This document shows positions 1 to 8,783 of a DNA stretch of 64,000 nt, piece after piece. This DNA comes from Pseudoalteromonas haloplanktis ATCC 14393 (GTDB lineage Bacteria; Pseudomonadota; Gammaproteobacteria; Enterobacterales; Alteromonadaceae), in assembly GCF_000238355.1 (NCBI RefSeq), contig NZ_AHCA01000008.1, positions 124,001 to 188,000 on the forward strand. Direction: 5' to 3'. A program made the position numbers and the translations under genes. The notes beneath the pieces were generated by a model. The model saw nothing but the letters and a program-made list of their open reading frames with translations, had not been told where the DNA came from and did no database searches. Each line of letters opens with the position of its first letter. Position 1 is the first letter of the stretch.

Positions 1-143
1 GCAACAGGGGCAGGGAGTTGATAAAAGGCGTAATCAACCCCTTGTGATTGCAGGTATAAACCTGCGCCTAAAAATAAGGCAACAAATGTAAGTAGCGGCA
101 GCAAAGATAACTTTGCATTAGTTTTATTAAATGATGGCTGCAT
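1..143 (-). CDS. nhaC: Na+/H+ antiporter, NhaC family (N-terminal fragment, cut by window edge)
   Basis: About 47 N-terminal residues are visible; the gene runs off the left edge. A short polar start is followed by one hydrophobic segment and a YAFYQLPAPV-type stretch that I recognise from NhaC-family sodium/proton antiporters of marine gammaproteobacteria. These are inner-membrane proteins that expel Na+ in exchange for H+. Two ATG codons lie in tandem at 146 and 143. The inner one is preferred because GAGG then stands 6 nt upstream rather than 3. It is transcribed away from dapB. The family call rests on a short stretch only. Confidence 0.6.
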   Translation of the reverse strand, partial: MQPSFNKTNAKLSLLPLLTFVALFLGAGLYLQSQGVDYAFYQLPAPV

Positions 144-349
144 CATATTCCTCGTTAGATAACTCATAGACAACTAAACAGCCAAAACATCCCTCTTTTA
201 GCAGCATTTAGTTGTTTGCCTTATCAAAGTGATAAGTAGCTCAACAGCGCCCGCAAGCCAAAGACCAAATCGGCGCAAAAAAAGAAGTTTAAATGTATAG
301 ATGGCTAAAGTCTATGGGTATCTGTTATTATTATTTTTAATAGGCTTAC

Positions 350-378
350 CTGACTATTACATGAGTTTTAGATAAAAT
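350..378 (+). promoter_or_regulatory. Predicted sigma-70 promoter of dapB
   Basis: CTGACT (350-355) and TAAAAT (373-378) are spaced by 17 nt, giving a plausible -35/-10 pair and a leader of about 25 nt before the dapB ATG. AAAGG at 396-400 is the ribosome site. The 144-410 gap otherwise holds only an AT-rich divergent promoter region; a degenerate copy of a palindrome (298-314) is described in the findings. Confidence 0.45.
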
Positions 379-410
379 CTAGCCAACATAAAAACAAAGG
401 TTAATTAACT

Positions 411-1208
411 ATGAATCGAATTGGCGTATTTGGCGCAAACGGAAGAATGGGCTTGGCGTTAGTTGAAGCCGCACATAAAAATAATCATGCCGAGCTAGGT
501 GCAGCTTATGTACGTAGTAGTTCACCGTTATTAAATATTGCAGTTAATCAATTAAATAGTGCCGCACCTGCCACAATTAATTTTAGTGATGAGCGCAGTG
601 TAACTAATATTGATGTACTGATTGACTTTACCCTTCGGGCAGGCATGCGTGAACATTTAAAAACCGCTGTCGCGCAAAACATCCCAATGGTTATAGGCAC
701 AACCGGCTTAGATAGCGATGATATGTTGGCATTACAAACAGCTGCTAAGCAGATCCCAATTGTGTTCGCGCGTAACTACAGCGTGGGCGTGAATTTATTG
801 TTGAATTTAGTGCAAACCGCCGCCACTAAGTTTGGTGATGATCTAGATATTGAAATTTTTGAAGCGCATCATCGCCATAAAATCGATGCACCATCGGGAA
901 CTGCCTTAGCGATTGGTGAAGCAATTGCACAGGCAAAAGGCTGGGATCACGATGAAGTGGCGGTGTTTGACCGTAGCAAAATAGAAACAGAAAAATCGCA
1001 AAATGAAATCGGTTATTCGGTGCTCAGAGGCGGCGACATAGTTGGTGAACACACTGCATATTTCGCAACTTCTGGCGAAAGGCTTGAATTAACTCATAAA
1101 GCAAGCTCTCGAATGACCTTTGCATTAGGCGCAGTAAGAGCTGCAGGCTGGTTGAAAAATAAGCCTGCAGGACTTTATGATATGCAAGATGTGCTTGACT
1201 TGAAGTAG
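411..1208 (+). CDS. dapB: 4-hydroxy-tetrahydrodipicolinate reductase
   Basis: Cytoplasmic NAD(P)H-dependent reductase of the diaminopimelate/lysine pathway, making tetrahydrodipicolinate. The 265-aa product is close to the E. coli length (273). The nucleotide-binding loop GANGRMG is at residues 8-14, IGTTG at 95-99, and the family signature EAHHRHKIDAPSGTA at 151-165 contains the catalytic His and Lys157. The start is fixed by the Rossmann loop beginning within a few residues of Met1. It precedes carA, as in many gammaproteobacteria, but a 207-bp gap with its own promoter and terminator hairpin separates them, so it is probably a separate transcript. Confidence 0.97.
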   Translation: MNRIGVFGANGRMGLALVEAAHKNNHAELGAAYVRSSSPLLNIAVNQLNSAAPATINFSDERSVTNIDVLIDFTLRAGMREHLKTAVAQNIPMVIGTTGLDSDDMLALQTAAKQIPIVFARNYSVGVNLLLNLVQTAATKFGDDLDIEIFEAHHRHKIDAPSGTALAIGEAIAQAKGWDHDEVAVFDRSKIETEKSQNEIGYSVLRGGDIVGEHTAYFATSGERLELTHKASSRMTFALGAVRAAGWLKNKPAGLYDMQDVLDLK

Positions 1209-1282
1209 TTTTCTTGCATTTTTGGCGCTTTGGTGGTTTTTTTTGCTAATAGCGCTTATTTTTAGTAATTATTGAAATAGGG

Positions 1283-1312
1283 TTAGACCTAAATGCGAAA
1301 TTACTATAGAAT
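1283..1312 (+). promoter_or_regulatory. Predicted carA promoter
   Basis: TTAGAC (1283-1288) and TAGAAT (1307-1312; an overlapping TATAGA begins at 1305) form a moderate -35/-10 pair with an 18-nt spacer. Initiation would be near 1319, giving a leader of about 95 nt that carries the terminator-like hairpin. I see no convincing ArgR or PurR box here, although E. coli carAB uses both. Confidence 0.4.
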
Positions 1313-1359
1313 AGCGCCAATTTGCCAAAAATTCATAATTGCGTGTTTCCAATCGCTAT

Positions 1360-1398
1360 AAACGGGTAGTAAAGCAAATGACTTTACTCCCGTTTTTT
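1360..1398 (+). terminator. Intrinsic terminator / candidate attenuator in the carA leader
   Basis: The left arm AAACGGG-T-AGTAAAG (1360-1374) pairs with CTTTACT-CCCGTTT (1382-1395), leaving one bulged T and a 7-nt loop (CAAATGA). A run of six T at 1393-1398 follows. The carA Shine-Dalgarno begins only 6 nt later (1405), so no promoter fits between them and any carAB transcript must cross this structure. That makes attenuation of carAB likely. A small open frame (UUG at 1339 to TGA at 1417-1419) runs right through it. Confidence 0.75.
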
Positions 1399-1415
1399 AC
1401 TGTTAGGAGGTTAAC

Positions 1416-2552
1416 TTGACTAAATCCGCTCTGTTAGTTCTAGAAGACGGCACAGTGTTTCGCGGTACTGCAATCGGCGCTGACGGCATGTCAGTCGGTG
1501 AAGTAGTATTCAATACGTCTATGACTGGTTATCAGGAAATTCTGACCGACCCTTCATACGCGGAACAAATCGTAACTTTGACGTACCCACATATCGGTAA
1601 TACGGGTACTAACAGCGAAGACGAAGAAGCGAGTCACATTTGGGCGAAAGGCCTTGTGATCCGTGATTTGCCACTGCTAGCAAGTAATTTTCGTAACGAG
1701 CAATCGTTAGATGATTACTTAAAACAACGCAATATCTTAGGTATTGCAGATATCGACACTCGTAAGCTTACTCGTATTTTGCGTGATAAAGGCGCTCAAA
1801 ACGGTTGTATCGTTGCTGGTGATGATATCGATGAAAACAAAGCGCTCGCAGCTGCGCAAGCCTTCCCAGGCTTAAAAGGCATGGATTTAGCAAAAGTAGT
1901 CTCAACCAAGGAAAGCTTCCAGTGGAATGAATCAAGCTGGACACTGGGTGAAGGGTTTAAAACCTTAAACGCAGAAGATGAGAAGTTTCATGTTGTTGCC
2001 TACGACTTCGGTGTAAAGCGTAATATCTTACGAATGCTTGTAGACCGTGGTTGTAAATTAACCGTTGTACCTGCACAAACCTCGGCAGCCGACGTGTTAG
2101 CACTTAATCCAGATGGTATCTTTTTATCAAATGGCCCAGGTGACCCAGAGCCGTGTACATACGCAATTGAAGCAATTAAAACCTTCTTAGAAACAGATAC
2201 ACCAATTTTTGGTATTTGTTTAGGTCACCAATTGTTAGCCCTTGCCTCAGGTGCAAAAACAGTAAAAATGAAGTTTGGTCATCACGGTGGTAACCACCCG
2301 GTGAAAGACTTGGACCGCGATGTCGTTATGATCACTGCACAAAACCACGGTTTTGCAGCTGATGAAGCAACCTTACCTGCAAACCTGCGTGCAACGCATA
2401 AATCGTTATTCGACGGCACTTTGCAAGGTATTCATCGTACTGATAAGCCAGCGTTTAGCTTCCAAGGTCACCCAGAAGCAAGCCCAGGCCCGCACGATGC
2501 AGCGCCATTATTTGACCACTTCATCGACTTGATGCAAGCACGTAACAACTAA
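1416..2552 (+). CDS. carA: Carbamoyl-phosphate synthase, small (glutaminase) subunit
   Basis: Supplies ammonia from glutamine to CarB for carbamoyl phosphate, used in pyrimidine and arginine synthesis. The product is 378 aa (E. coli 382). The class I glutamine amidotransferase triad is visible: Cys268 in GICLGHQ, and His352 and Glu354 in [15 protein letters not shown] lies at 238-244. The start is TTG at 1416, chosen because a perfect AGGAGG (1405-1410) stands 5 nt upstream and the protein aligns from this residue; E. coli carA also uses UUG. A terminator-like hairpin directly precedes the ribosome site. carB follows after 16 bp, so the two form an operon. Confidence 0.98.
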   Translation: MTKSALLVLEDGTVFRGTAIGADGMSVGEVVFNTSMTGYQEILTDPSYAEQIVTLTYPHIGNTGTNSEDEEASHIWAKGLVIRDLPLLASNFRNEQSLDDYLKQRNILGIADIDTRKLTRILRDKGAQNGCIVAGDDIDENKALAAAQAFPGLKGMDLAKVVSTKESFQWNESSWTLGEGFKTLNAEDEKFHVVAYDFGVKRNILRMLVDRGCKLTVVPAQTSAADVLALNPDGIFLSNGPGDPEPCTYAIEAIKTFLETDTPIFGICLGHQLLALASGAKTVKMKFGHHGGNHPVKDLDRDVVMITAQNHGFAADEATLPANLRATHKSLFDGTLQGIHRTDKPAFSFQGHPEASPGPHDAAPLFDHFIDLMQARNN

Positions 2553-2568
2553 TTATACCGGAGTAACA

Positions 2569-5500
2569 ATGCCAAAACGTACCGACATAAAAAGCATTCT
2601 TATCCTAGGCGCAGGCCCGATTGTTATCGGCCAAGCCTGTGAATTTGACTACTCTGGTGCTCAAGCGTGTAAAGCACTAAGAGAAGAAGGCTATCGAGTT
2701 ATCTTAGTTAACTCAAACCCAGCAACAATTATGACTGACCCTGAAATGGCAGATGCGACGTACATCGAACCAATTCACTGGGAAGTTGTTGAAAAAATTA
2801 TTGAAAAAGAAAAGCCAGATGCAGTATTACCAACCATGGGTGGTCAAACGGCATTAAACTGTGCACTTGATTTAGATAAGCATGGTGTATTGGCTAAGCA
2901 CGGCGTTGAGCTAATTGGTGCAACAGCGGATGCAATCGACAAAGCAGAAAACCGTGAGCGTTTCGATGTTGCAATGAAAAACATCGGCTTAGAATGTCCA
3001 CGTGCTGAAATCGCACACTCAATGGAAGAAGCCCGCGACACGATGACGCGAATTGGCTTGCCATGTATCATTCGTCCTTCTTTCACTATGGGCGGTACCG
3101 GTGGTGGTGTTGCGTATAACTTAGAAGAGTTCGAAGAGATTTGTGAACGCGGTTTAGACTTATCGCCAACTAGCGAATTATTGATTGATGAATCATTAAT
3201 TGGCTGGAAAGAATATGAGATGGAAGTTGTTCGCGACAAAAAAGACAACTGTATCATCGTTTGCTCTATTGAAAACTTTGACCCAATGGGCGTGCACACC
3301 GGTGACTCAATCACGGTTGCTCCAGCACAAACCCTAACCGATAAAGAATACCAAATCATGCGTAATGCCTCTATGGCAGTATTACGTGAAATTGGTGTTG
3401 AAACCGGTGGTTCAAACGTACAGTTTGGTGTAAATCCAGTTGATGGTCGTATGGTTATCATCGAGATGAACCCACGTGTATCACGTTCATCAGCACTTGC
3501 GTCAAAAGCGACGGGCTTCCCGATTGCTAAAATCGCAGCAAAGCTTGCTGTAGGTTACACCCTTGATGAGCTACAAAACGATATCACCGGTGGTAAAACA
3601 CCTGCATCGTTTGAGCCATCAATTGATTACGTTGTAACTAAGATCCCACGCTTTAACTTTGAAAAATTTGCCGGTGCTAATGACCGTCTAACTACGCAAA
3701 TGAAGTCAGTTGGTGAAGTCATGGCGATTGGTCGTAACCAGCAAGAGTCATTACACAAAGCATTACGTGGCCTAGAAGTCGGTGCAACGGGCTTTAACCC
3801 GATTGTGGCGCTTGATGACCCGAAAGCGAAAGAAAAAATCATCCGTGAATTGCGCGAGCCTGGTGCTGAGCGTATTTGGTACATTGCAGATGCAATGCGC
3901 CATGGTATGAGCGTTGATGATGTATTTGAACTGACTAAGATTGACCCTTGGTACCTTGTTCAAATCGAAGACATTCTTAAAGATGAAGCTAAAATCGCTG
4001 AAGTTGGCATGGCTGGTTTAAATGCAGACTTCCTACGTAAGTTAAAGCGTAAAGGGTTTGCAGATCCACGCATCGCTGAAATTGCCGGTGTATCTGAAGC
4101 TGAAATTCGTAAAAAGCGTCATCAATTAAACATCGTGCCTGTATACAAGCGCGTTGATACCTGCGCCGCTGAGTTTAGCTCAGACACTGCTTACATGTAC
4201 TCATCTTACGATGAAGAATGTGAAGCAATGCCATCTGACAAAGATAAGATCATGGTTATCGGTGGTGGTCCTAACCGTATTGGTCAAGGTATTGAGTTTG
4301 ACTACTGTTGTGTTCATGCTGCACTTGCGTTACGTGAAGACGGTTATGAAACTATCATGGTTAACTGTAACCCTGAGACAGTGTCTACCGATTATGATAC
4401 CTCAGACCGTTTATACTTCGAACCAATTACCCTTGAAGACGTTCTTGAAATCGTTCGTGTTGAAAAGCCAAAAGGCGTTATCGTGCAATACGGTGGCCAA
4501 ACGCCACTTAAACTTGCTCGTGCCCTTGAAGCGAATGGTGTGCCAGTCATTGGTACTTCACCGGATGCAATCGACCGTGCAGAAGACCGTGAACGTTTCC
4601 AGCAACTTGTTGAACGCCTAGACTTACTACAGCCTGAGAACGCGACTGTAACATCAACTGAAGAAGCCATTGCTAAATCAGCTGAAATCGGTTTCCCACT
4701 GGTTGTGCGTCCTTCGTATGTATTGGGCGGCCGTGCAATGGAAATTGTGTATGACGAGCAAGACTTACGTCGTTACATGACCGAAGCGGTATCTGCATCA
4801 AATGAAGCGCCGGTGTTACTTGACCGTTTCTTAGATAACGCGATTGAAGTTGACGTTGACGCAATTTGCGACGGCGAGCAAGTGATCATCGGTGGTATCA
4901 TGGAGCACATCGAGCAAGCTGGTGTTCACTCAGGTGATTCAGCCTGTTCGTTACCAGCACACTCGTTATCACAAGAAGTGCAAGACGTAATGCGCAAGCA
5001 AGTAACTGATATGGCACTTGAGCTTGGCGTAGTTGGTTTGATGAATACTCAGTTTGCTGTTAAAGATGGCAAAGTGTATTTAATCGAAGTAAACCCGCGT
5101 GCTGCACGTACTGTACCATTTGTATCAAAAGCAACGGGTGTTGCACTTGCTAAAGTTGCAGCTCGTTGTATGGCGGGTCAATCGCTTGCAAGTCAAGGTA
5201 TTACTAAAGAAGTAATTCCTCCTTACTACAGCGTAAAAGAAGTCGTACTGCCGTTTGCTAAGTTCCAAGGCGTGGATCCAATCCGTGGCCCTGAAATGCG
5301 CTCAACCGGTGAAGTAATGGGTGTGGGCGATACATTCGCTGAAGCCTTTGCAAAAGCACAATTAGGTGCAAGCAACACTTTACCACGCGGTGGCCGCGCG
5401 TTACTATCTGTGCGTAATAGCGATAAACCACGTATTGTTGAACTAGCTAAAACCATGACCGATCTTGGTTTTGAATTAGACGCAACAGGTGGTACAGCTG

Positions 5501-5787
5501 CAGCCCTTGAAGATGCTGGCATCGCGGTACGCCGTGTAAACAAAGTATTCGAAGGTCGCCCGCATATTCTTGATAGAATCAAAAATGGCGAGTATAGCTA
5601 TATCGTTAATACCACCGAAGGTCGCCAAGCGATCGAAGATTCGAAGGTGTTACGTCGTGGTGCATTGCAACACAAAACTAACTATACGACGACGCTTAAT
5701 GCGGCGTTTGCTAACTGTACTGCTAACCAAGCAGACGACCGTAGCAAAGTAACGTCAGTTCAAGAATTACACCTAAGATTGAACTAA
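2569..5787 (+). CDS. carB: Carbamoyl-phosphate synthase, large subunit
   Basis: Builds carbamoyl phosphate from bicarbonate, ammonia and two ATP. The 1072-aa product matches the E. coli length (1073). It shows the expected internal duplication: two synthetase halves, each beginning with a glycine-rich segment ([18 protein letters not shown] near residue 13 and [18 protein letters not shown] near 564) and each with an ATP-grasp core ([14 protein letters not shown] and [13 protein letters not shown]). The C-terminal part from about 935 is the MGS-like allosteric domain that senses UMP and ornithine in relatives. GGAG at 2560-2563 serves the ATG. It is co-transcribed with carA and probably greA. 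Confidence 0.98.
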   Translation: MPKRTDIKSILILGAGPIVIGQACEFDYSGAQACKALREEGYRVILVNSNPATIMTDPEMADATYIEPIHWEVVEKIIEKEKPDAVLPTMGGQTALNCALDLDKHGVLAKHGVELIGATADAIDKAENRERFDVAMKNIGLECPRAEIAHSMEEARDTMTRIGLPCIIRPSFTMGGTGGGVAYNLEEFEEICERGLDLSPTSELLIDESLIGWKEYEMEVVRDKKDNCIIVCSIENFDPMGVHTGDSITVAPAQTLTDKEYQIMRNASMAVLREIGVETGGSNVQFGVNPVDGRMVIIEMNPRVSRSSALASKATGFPIAKIAAKLAVGYTLDELQNDITGGKTPASFEPSIDYVVTKIPRFNFEKFAGANDRLTTQMKSVGEVMAIGRNQQESLHKALRGLEVGATGFNPIVALDDPKAKEKIIRELREPGAERIWYIADAMRHGMSVDDVFELTKIDPWYLVQIEDILKDEAKIAEVGMAGLNADFLRKLKRKGFADPRIAEIAGVSEAEIRKKRHQLNIVPVYKRVDTCAAEFSSDTAYMYSSYDEECEAMPSDKDKIMVIGGGPNRIGQGIEFDYCCVHAALALREDGYETIMVNCNPETVSTDYDTSDRLYFEPITLEDVLEIVRVEKPKGVIVQYGGQTPLKLARALEANGVPVIGTSPDAIDRAEDRERFQQLVERLDLLQPENATVTSTEEAIAKSAEIGFPLVVRPSYVLGGRAMEIVYDEQDLRRYMTEAVSASNEAPVLLDRFLDNAIEVDVDAICDGEQVIIGGIMEHIEQAGVHSGDSACSLPAHSLSQEVQDVMRKQVTDMALELGVVGLMNTQFAVKDGKVYLIEVNPRAARTVPFVSKATGVALAKVAARCMAGQSLASQGITKEVIPPYYSVKEVVLPFAKFQGVDPIRGPEMRSTGEVMGVGDTFAEAFAKAQLGASNTLPRGGRALLSVRNSDKPRIVELAKTMTDLGFELDATGGTAAALEDAGIAVRRVNKVFEGRPHILDRIKNGEYSYIVNTTEGRQAIEDSKVLRRGALQHKTNYTTTLNAAFANCTANQADDRSKVTSVQELHLRLN

Positions 5788-5796
5788 GGAAATGTG

Positions 5797-5821
5797 CCAA
5801 GGCCGTTATGCGCGGCCTTGG
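5797..5821 (+). other. Intercistronic hairpin between carB and greA
   Basis: CCAAGGCCG (5797-5805) and CGGCCTTGG (5813-5821) form a perfect 9-bp GC-rich stem with a 7-nt loop. No T-tract follows, so it is not a standard terminator. It may mark an RNA processing or 3'-stability site between carAB and greA messages. The true greA start lies just after it. Confidence 0.6.
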
Positions 5822-5838
5822 GATTAAGTGAGAAAAGT

Positions 5839-6315
5839 ATGCAATCAATTCCGATGACAGTTCGTGGCGCTGATTTACTGCGTAAAGAACTTAACGAATT
5901 AAAAACAGTTACCCGTCCAAAAATCGTTGCAGACATTGCTGATGCACGTGAACACGGTGACTTAAAAGAGAACGCTGAATATCATGCTGCGCGTGAGCAA
6001 CAGGGTTTTTGTGAAGGCCGCATTCAAGAAATTGAAGCTAAGCTTTCAAATGTACAAATTATTGATGTAACTAAATTACCAAACACAGGTAAAGTTATCT
6101 TTGGCACTACGGTAACAATTGTAAATGTTGAAACCGATGCTGAAGTAACCTACCAAATTGTCGGTGATGATGAAGCGGATATAAAAAACAATCGTATTTC
6201 GGTTAACTCACCAATCGCCCGTGGTTTAATTGGTAAACAAGCAGACGATGCTGTGATCATTAAAACGCCAAATGGTGATGTTGAATACGAAGTTATTGAA
6301 GTACAGTACATTTAA
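5839..6315 (+). CDS. greA: Transcription elongation factor GreA
   Basis: Rescues backtracked RNA polymerase by stimulating transcript cleavage. An open frame extends upstream to 5794, but the protein aligns with GreA from the Met at 5839 ([18 protein letters not shown]), giving 158 aa, exactly the E. coli length. The N-terminal coiled coil carries the acidic tip region ([21 protein letters not shown]), and the C-terminal FKBP-like domain follows. The ribosome site is weak (GAGAAAA). The carB-greA hairpin lies immediately upstream and a strong terminator follows the gene. Confidence 0.96.
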   Translation: MQSIPMTVRGADLLRKELNELKTVTRPKIVADIADAREHGDLKENAEYHAAREQQGFCEGRIQEIEAKLSNVQIIDVTKLPNTGKVIFGTTVTIVNVETDAEVTYQIVGDDEADIKNNRISVNSPIARGLIGKQADDAVIIKTPNGDVEYEVIEVQYI

Positions 6316-6340
6316 TACTTTACTCATTTTCACGCTTTTA

Positions 6341-6366
6341 AAAACCGATGCTTGCATCGGTTTTTT
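6341..6366 (+). terminator. Intrinsic terminator after greA
   Basis: AAAACCGATG (6341-6350), loop CTTG, CATCGGTTTT (6355-6364), followed by further T. This ends the carAB-greA unit. Confidence 0.9.
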
Positions 6367-6435
6367 ATACCGCGAACAAACTCGACATTCTTTAATAAAT
6401 TGGCTACGTTAAGCTAACGTATTGATAATTTGTAG

Positions 6436-7488
6436 ATGTTGATGACAGCCATCACTTTTCCTGATGCATTAAAAAATGGTGATAAAATTGCCATTTGCGC
6501 CTTTTCATCCGGTGTTGATAGTCACTTCCACCCACGCCTAGATTGTGTACTTAGCGGCTTAACACACCGTGGCTACCAAGTCGTGGAGGGCGAATGTTTA
6601 AGGCAACAAAGTAGCCCTGCAAAGCAACGCGCTGATGAGTTAATGGCGTTTTTAGTTGATGACAGTATTGCTGCAATTATGCCGCCTTGGGGTGGTGAAC
6701 TTGCTATGGAAGTACTTCCATATCTTGATTTTAATGCAATTAAACAGGCTCGCCCGAAATGGCTAGTCGGATTTTCAGACGTCAGTACGCTTGCTTGTGT
6801 ATTAACTGCACGTTGTGGCTGGGCTACATTACATTGTACGAACTTAATGCAGCTGCATCCAAACGAGCTAGATACACATTGCTTACAAGTGTTCAAAACG
6901 CTTGAGCTTGCTCCAGGCAGTGAATTTATGCAAACGCCTGCACCGTATTATCAAACTGATGTAATCAATTATGCTCATACACCTGATGCGCTATTTACAC
7001 TTACACAACCAAGCCAATGGCGTTGTTTAAATGTTAAAGATAACCGTGAAGTAGAACTATCTGGGCGGCTATTTGGTGGCTGTTTAGACACTTTAGGTTT
7101 ATTACTCGCATCTCCATTTTTGGCGCTGGATGAATTTAAAAAGCACTTTGCACTCCATGGCTTAGTTTTATATTTAGAAAATGCCGAACTTAATGCCAAT
7201 GCATTATCGCGGTTTTTAATCGCGCTTAAATTGAGTGGCATTCTAAGCGATATAAATGGCTTAATTATTGGCAGAAACGGCGCAAGTAGTAGTTCAGAGC
7301 AACACAGTGAATATTATCAAGCACTTCAGCGATCCCTTGGTGAATGTTTATTCCCAGTGATCATTGACGCTGATATCGGGCATGTTGCCCCCAATTTATG
7401 TTTAGTGAATGGCGCAACAGTAAAAGTACTGGCAACGCTTGAGAGTGCAAAGGTGCTCGATGCACAAATCATCACCAGTTTAAGTTGA
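6436..7488 (+). CDS. S66 family peptidase (LD-carboxypeptidase / MccF-like)
   Basis: A 350-aa serine peptidase of family S66. Members either trim the terminal D-Ala from the tetrapeptide of recycled murein (LdcA) or cleave microcin C-type acyl-adenylates (MccF). The triad can be placed: nucleophile Ser114 in GFSDVS, Glu248 in LYLENAE, His316 in DADIGHVAPN. PPWGGELAMEVLPYLD (84-98) is the segment before the nucleophile. There is no signal peptide, so it is cytoplasmic. ATG codons at 6436 and 6442 are both possible and no clear ribosome site is visible. The sequence does not decide between LdcA-like and MccF-like roles. It lies alone after the greA terminator. Confidence 0.85.
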   Translation: MLMTAITFPDALKNGDKIAICAFSSGVDSHFHPRLDCVLSGLTHRGYQVVEGECLRQQSSPAKQRADELMAFLVDDSIAAIMPPWGGELAMEVLPYLDFNAIKQARPKWLVGFSDVSTLACVLTARCGWATLHCTNLMQLHPNELDTHCLQVFKTLELAPGSEFMQTPAPYYQTDVINYAHTPDALFTLTQPSQWRCLNVKDNREVELSGRLFGGCLDTLGLLLASPFLALDEFKKHFALHGLVLYLENAELNANALSRFLIALKLSGILSDINGLIIGRNGASSSSEQHSEYYQALQRSLGECLFPVIIDADIGHVAPNLCLVNGATVKVLATLESAKVLDAQIITSLS

Positions 7489-7507
7489 AATGAGCGTTCA
7501 TGTTCTA

Positions 7508-7668
7508 ATACCAATCGACTTAAATATTTAACCATTCTAGCGGGCTAAATAAAGCGCTAACTACGTTATAAATTTTTATGTAGAACAACTACATATCAAA
7601 ATTTATGCCTTGTTATCACTCCATTTATTTGTCGCTATAAATGGTCAGTAACTTAACACGATTGGTAT
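7508..7668. repeat. MITE-like palindromic repeat, copy 1 (161 bp)
   Basis: Bounded by imperfect terminal inverted repeats ATACCAATCGACTTAA (left) and TTAACACGATTGGTAT (right; 14 of 16 positions match). The two halves are imperfectly complementary throughout, meeting near ATGTAG-AACAA-CTACAT, so the whole can fold into one long hairpin. A second copy with about 45 extra bases in the loop is at 56197-56442. There is no transposase; it looks like a non-autonomous dispersed element. Confidence 0.85.
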
Positions 7669-8099
7669 AAATTAAACACGCATAAGATTTTAAAGCGGCT
7701 ATTAGTTGGACAACGCTGTTTTTATTTTATGAGAGCGAGAACGATTACAGTCACTTTTTTATTGCTTAGTTACAAACCAGCTCTAGGTATTTTTGATTTT
7801 GACTTAAGGTGAGTTTGGCGCTGTTGGGAATATTCATCCCAATGAGTGAGTTATTATCAGTAGCTAAGCAGCCGCAGTAATGTGTGCAAAGGCATCAGGA
7901 ATGAGTAAATGCTGCTACTTAGTGGTTTACGCTAATATATTTGTAATTACGCTCACTTGCAATGGGTTAACCGCCTGGCAAAAACAATGTGCTCGTAAAA
8001 CTCTAAGGCCTGTTTATCTCTCTCGCTTGAATTTACAGTTGTATGTGAAAATTTTGCCCTTTGTATGAGTGAATTTAAACCATCAAAGGTCCGCAGGTA
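7669..8099. other. Gene-free stretch
   Basis: About 430 bp between the repeat element and the leader of the TPR-like gene. An open frame of 62 codons (7880-8068, +) has no recognisable domain, no ribosome site and unusual composition, so it is not called as a gene. I see no structured RNA or decayed gene that I can name. Confidence 0.5.
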
Positions 8100-8250
8100 T
8101 TAGACTAAAGTCGATAGGTTAATTTTCTTCACCTATCGAGTTTATTTTTATCGTTTGTCGAAATTGAGCTAACACTCTAAAGTTCAATTGTCGGCAACAC
8201 AGACGACACGACTCAGGTAAACAATCAAATAGGCAATTAGGAAAATAATC
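8100..8250 (+). promoter_or_regulatory. Conserved leader/promoter region of TPR-like gene copy A
   Basis: This stretch is nearly identical in order and content to the regions before copies B (46443) and C (48063). It starts at the palindrome TAGACTAAAGTC, passes through TTTTATCGTTTGTCGAAA and AAGTTCAATTGTCGGCAACA, and ends in AAATAGG...ATAATCATG. In this copy only, TCGATAGGT (8111-8119) and ACCTATCGA (8131-8139) form a perfect 9-bp inverted repeat. It must hold the promoter and 5' UTR and perhaps an operator. Confidence 0.7.
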
Positions 8251-8658
8251 ATGAAACGTACACTAATCAAAACCATCGCACTTAGCTCATTATTAACTTG
8301 CTCAGCCGCTGCAATGGCAGGTGGCAGTGATTACAAATTAATGGTTATTGAAACGGCAACTGCACCACAACCTCTTGAGCAGTCATTTAACAGCTGTGCC
8401 CTGAATGTTAAATCAAAAAACTACGAGCAAGCAGAAGCAATATGTACTAAAGCAATTGCGCTATTAAAAGAAAGCCGTGAGTCAAAGCTTAAAGTACGCG
8501 AGCTTACTTCATACGCCTTAAGTAATCGTGGTGTGTCACGCATGATGGCTAAAAACGATGCTGCTGGCTTATCAGATTTATACGAAGCAGCGCAAATTGC
8601 TGACAGTGCAATGGTTTCTCATAATCTTACCCGCGCTAAAGAATACCTTTCTTTATAA
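8251..8658 (+). CDS. Secreted TPR-like small protein, paralog A
   Basis: A 135-aa protein of a family present three times in this window (also 46578 and 48193). Residues 1-23 form a Sec signal peptide with a likely cut after AMA. The mature part of about 112 aa has two cysteines (49 and 65) that could form a disulphide in the periplasm. A helical region follows with the TPR-like pattern YEQAEAICTKAIALLKES and ALSNRGVSRMMAKNDAAGLSDLYEAAQI. The function is unknown; TPR folds usually bind other proteins. It has its own conserved leader and an intrinsic terminator, so it is a single-gene unit. There is no odd composition relative to its neighbours. Confidence 0.85.
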   Translation: MKRTLIKTIALSSLLTCSAAAMAGGSDYKLMVIETATAPQPLEQSFNSCALNVKSKNYEQAEAICTKAIALLKESRESKLKVRELTSYALSNRGVSRMMAKNDAAGLSDLYEAAQIADSAMVSHNLTRAKEYLSL

Positions 8659-8674
8659 AACGTACAATGTATAG

Positions 8675-8708
8675 AAAAACCCATATTGCTCAGGCAATAT
8701 GGGTTTTT
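8675..8708 (+). terminator. Intrinsic terminator after TPR-like copy A
   Basis: AAAAACCCATATTGC (8675-8689), loop TCAG, GCAATATGGGTTTTT (8694-8708). The same CCCATATTG stem follows copy B, so the terminator was duplicated with the gene. Confidence 0.92.
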
Positions 8709-8783
8709 GTGTTTTAATTCGTATGATGTAGTTAAATTAAAATGAGTCGTTTTATCTGCTCGTCAATTTTCAAGGAAAGTTAG

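Noticed and set aside
1261..1345. Possible ArgR boxes upstream of carA (AATTATTGAAAT and ATTCATAATT)
   Set aside because: Only partial half-site matches at irregular spacing; not enough to call an operator.
2844..3461. 205-codon open frame antisense to carB, with other long antisense frames in carB
   Set aside because: It lies wholly inside the well-conserved carB coding sequence, has no recognisable domain and reflects carB codon bias.
5794..5838. Upstream extension of greA to an earlier start
   Set aside because: The extra 15 codons lie over a GC hairpin and are absent from GreA proteins; the start at 5839 gives the exact family length.
7880..8068. 62-codon frame in the gap before TPR-like copy A
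   Set aside because: No ribosome site, no known domain, Cys/Leu-rich composition unlike the neighbours; probably chance.
8111..8139. Hairpin in leader A as a conserved riboswitch-like structure of the TPR cassettes
   Set aside because: The pairing TCGATAGGT/ACCTATCGA is not kept in copies B and C, so there is no covariation support.
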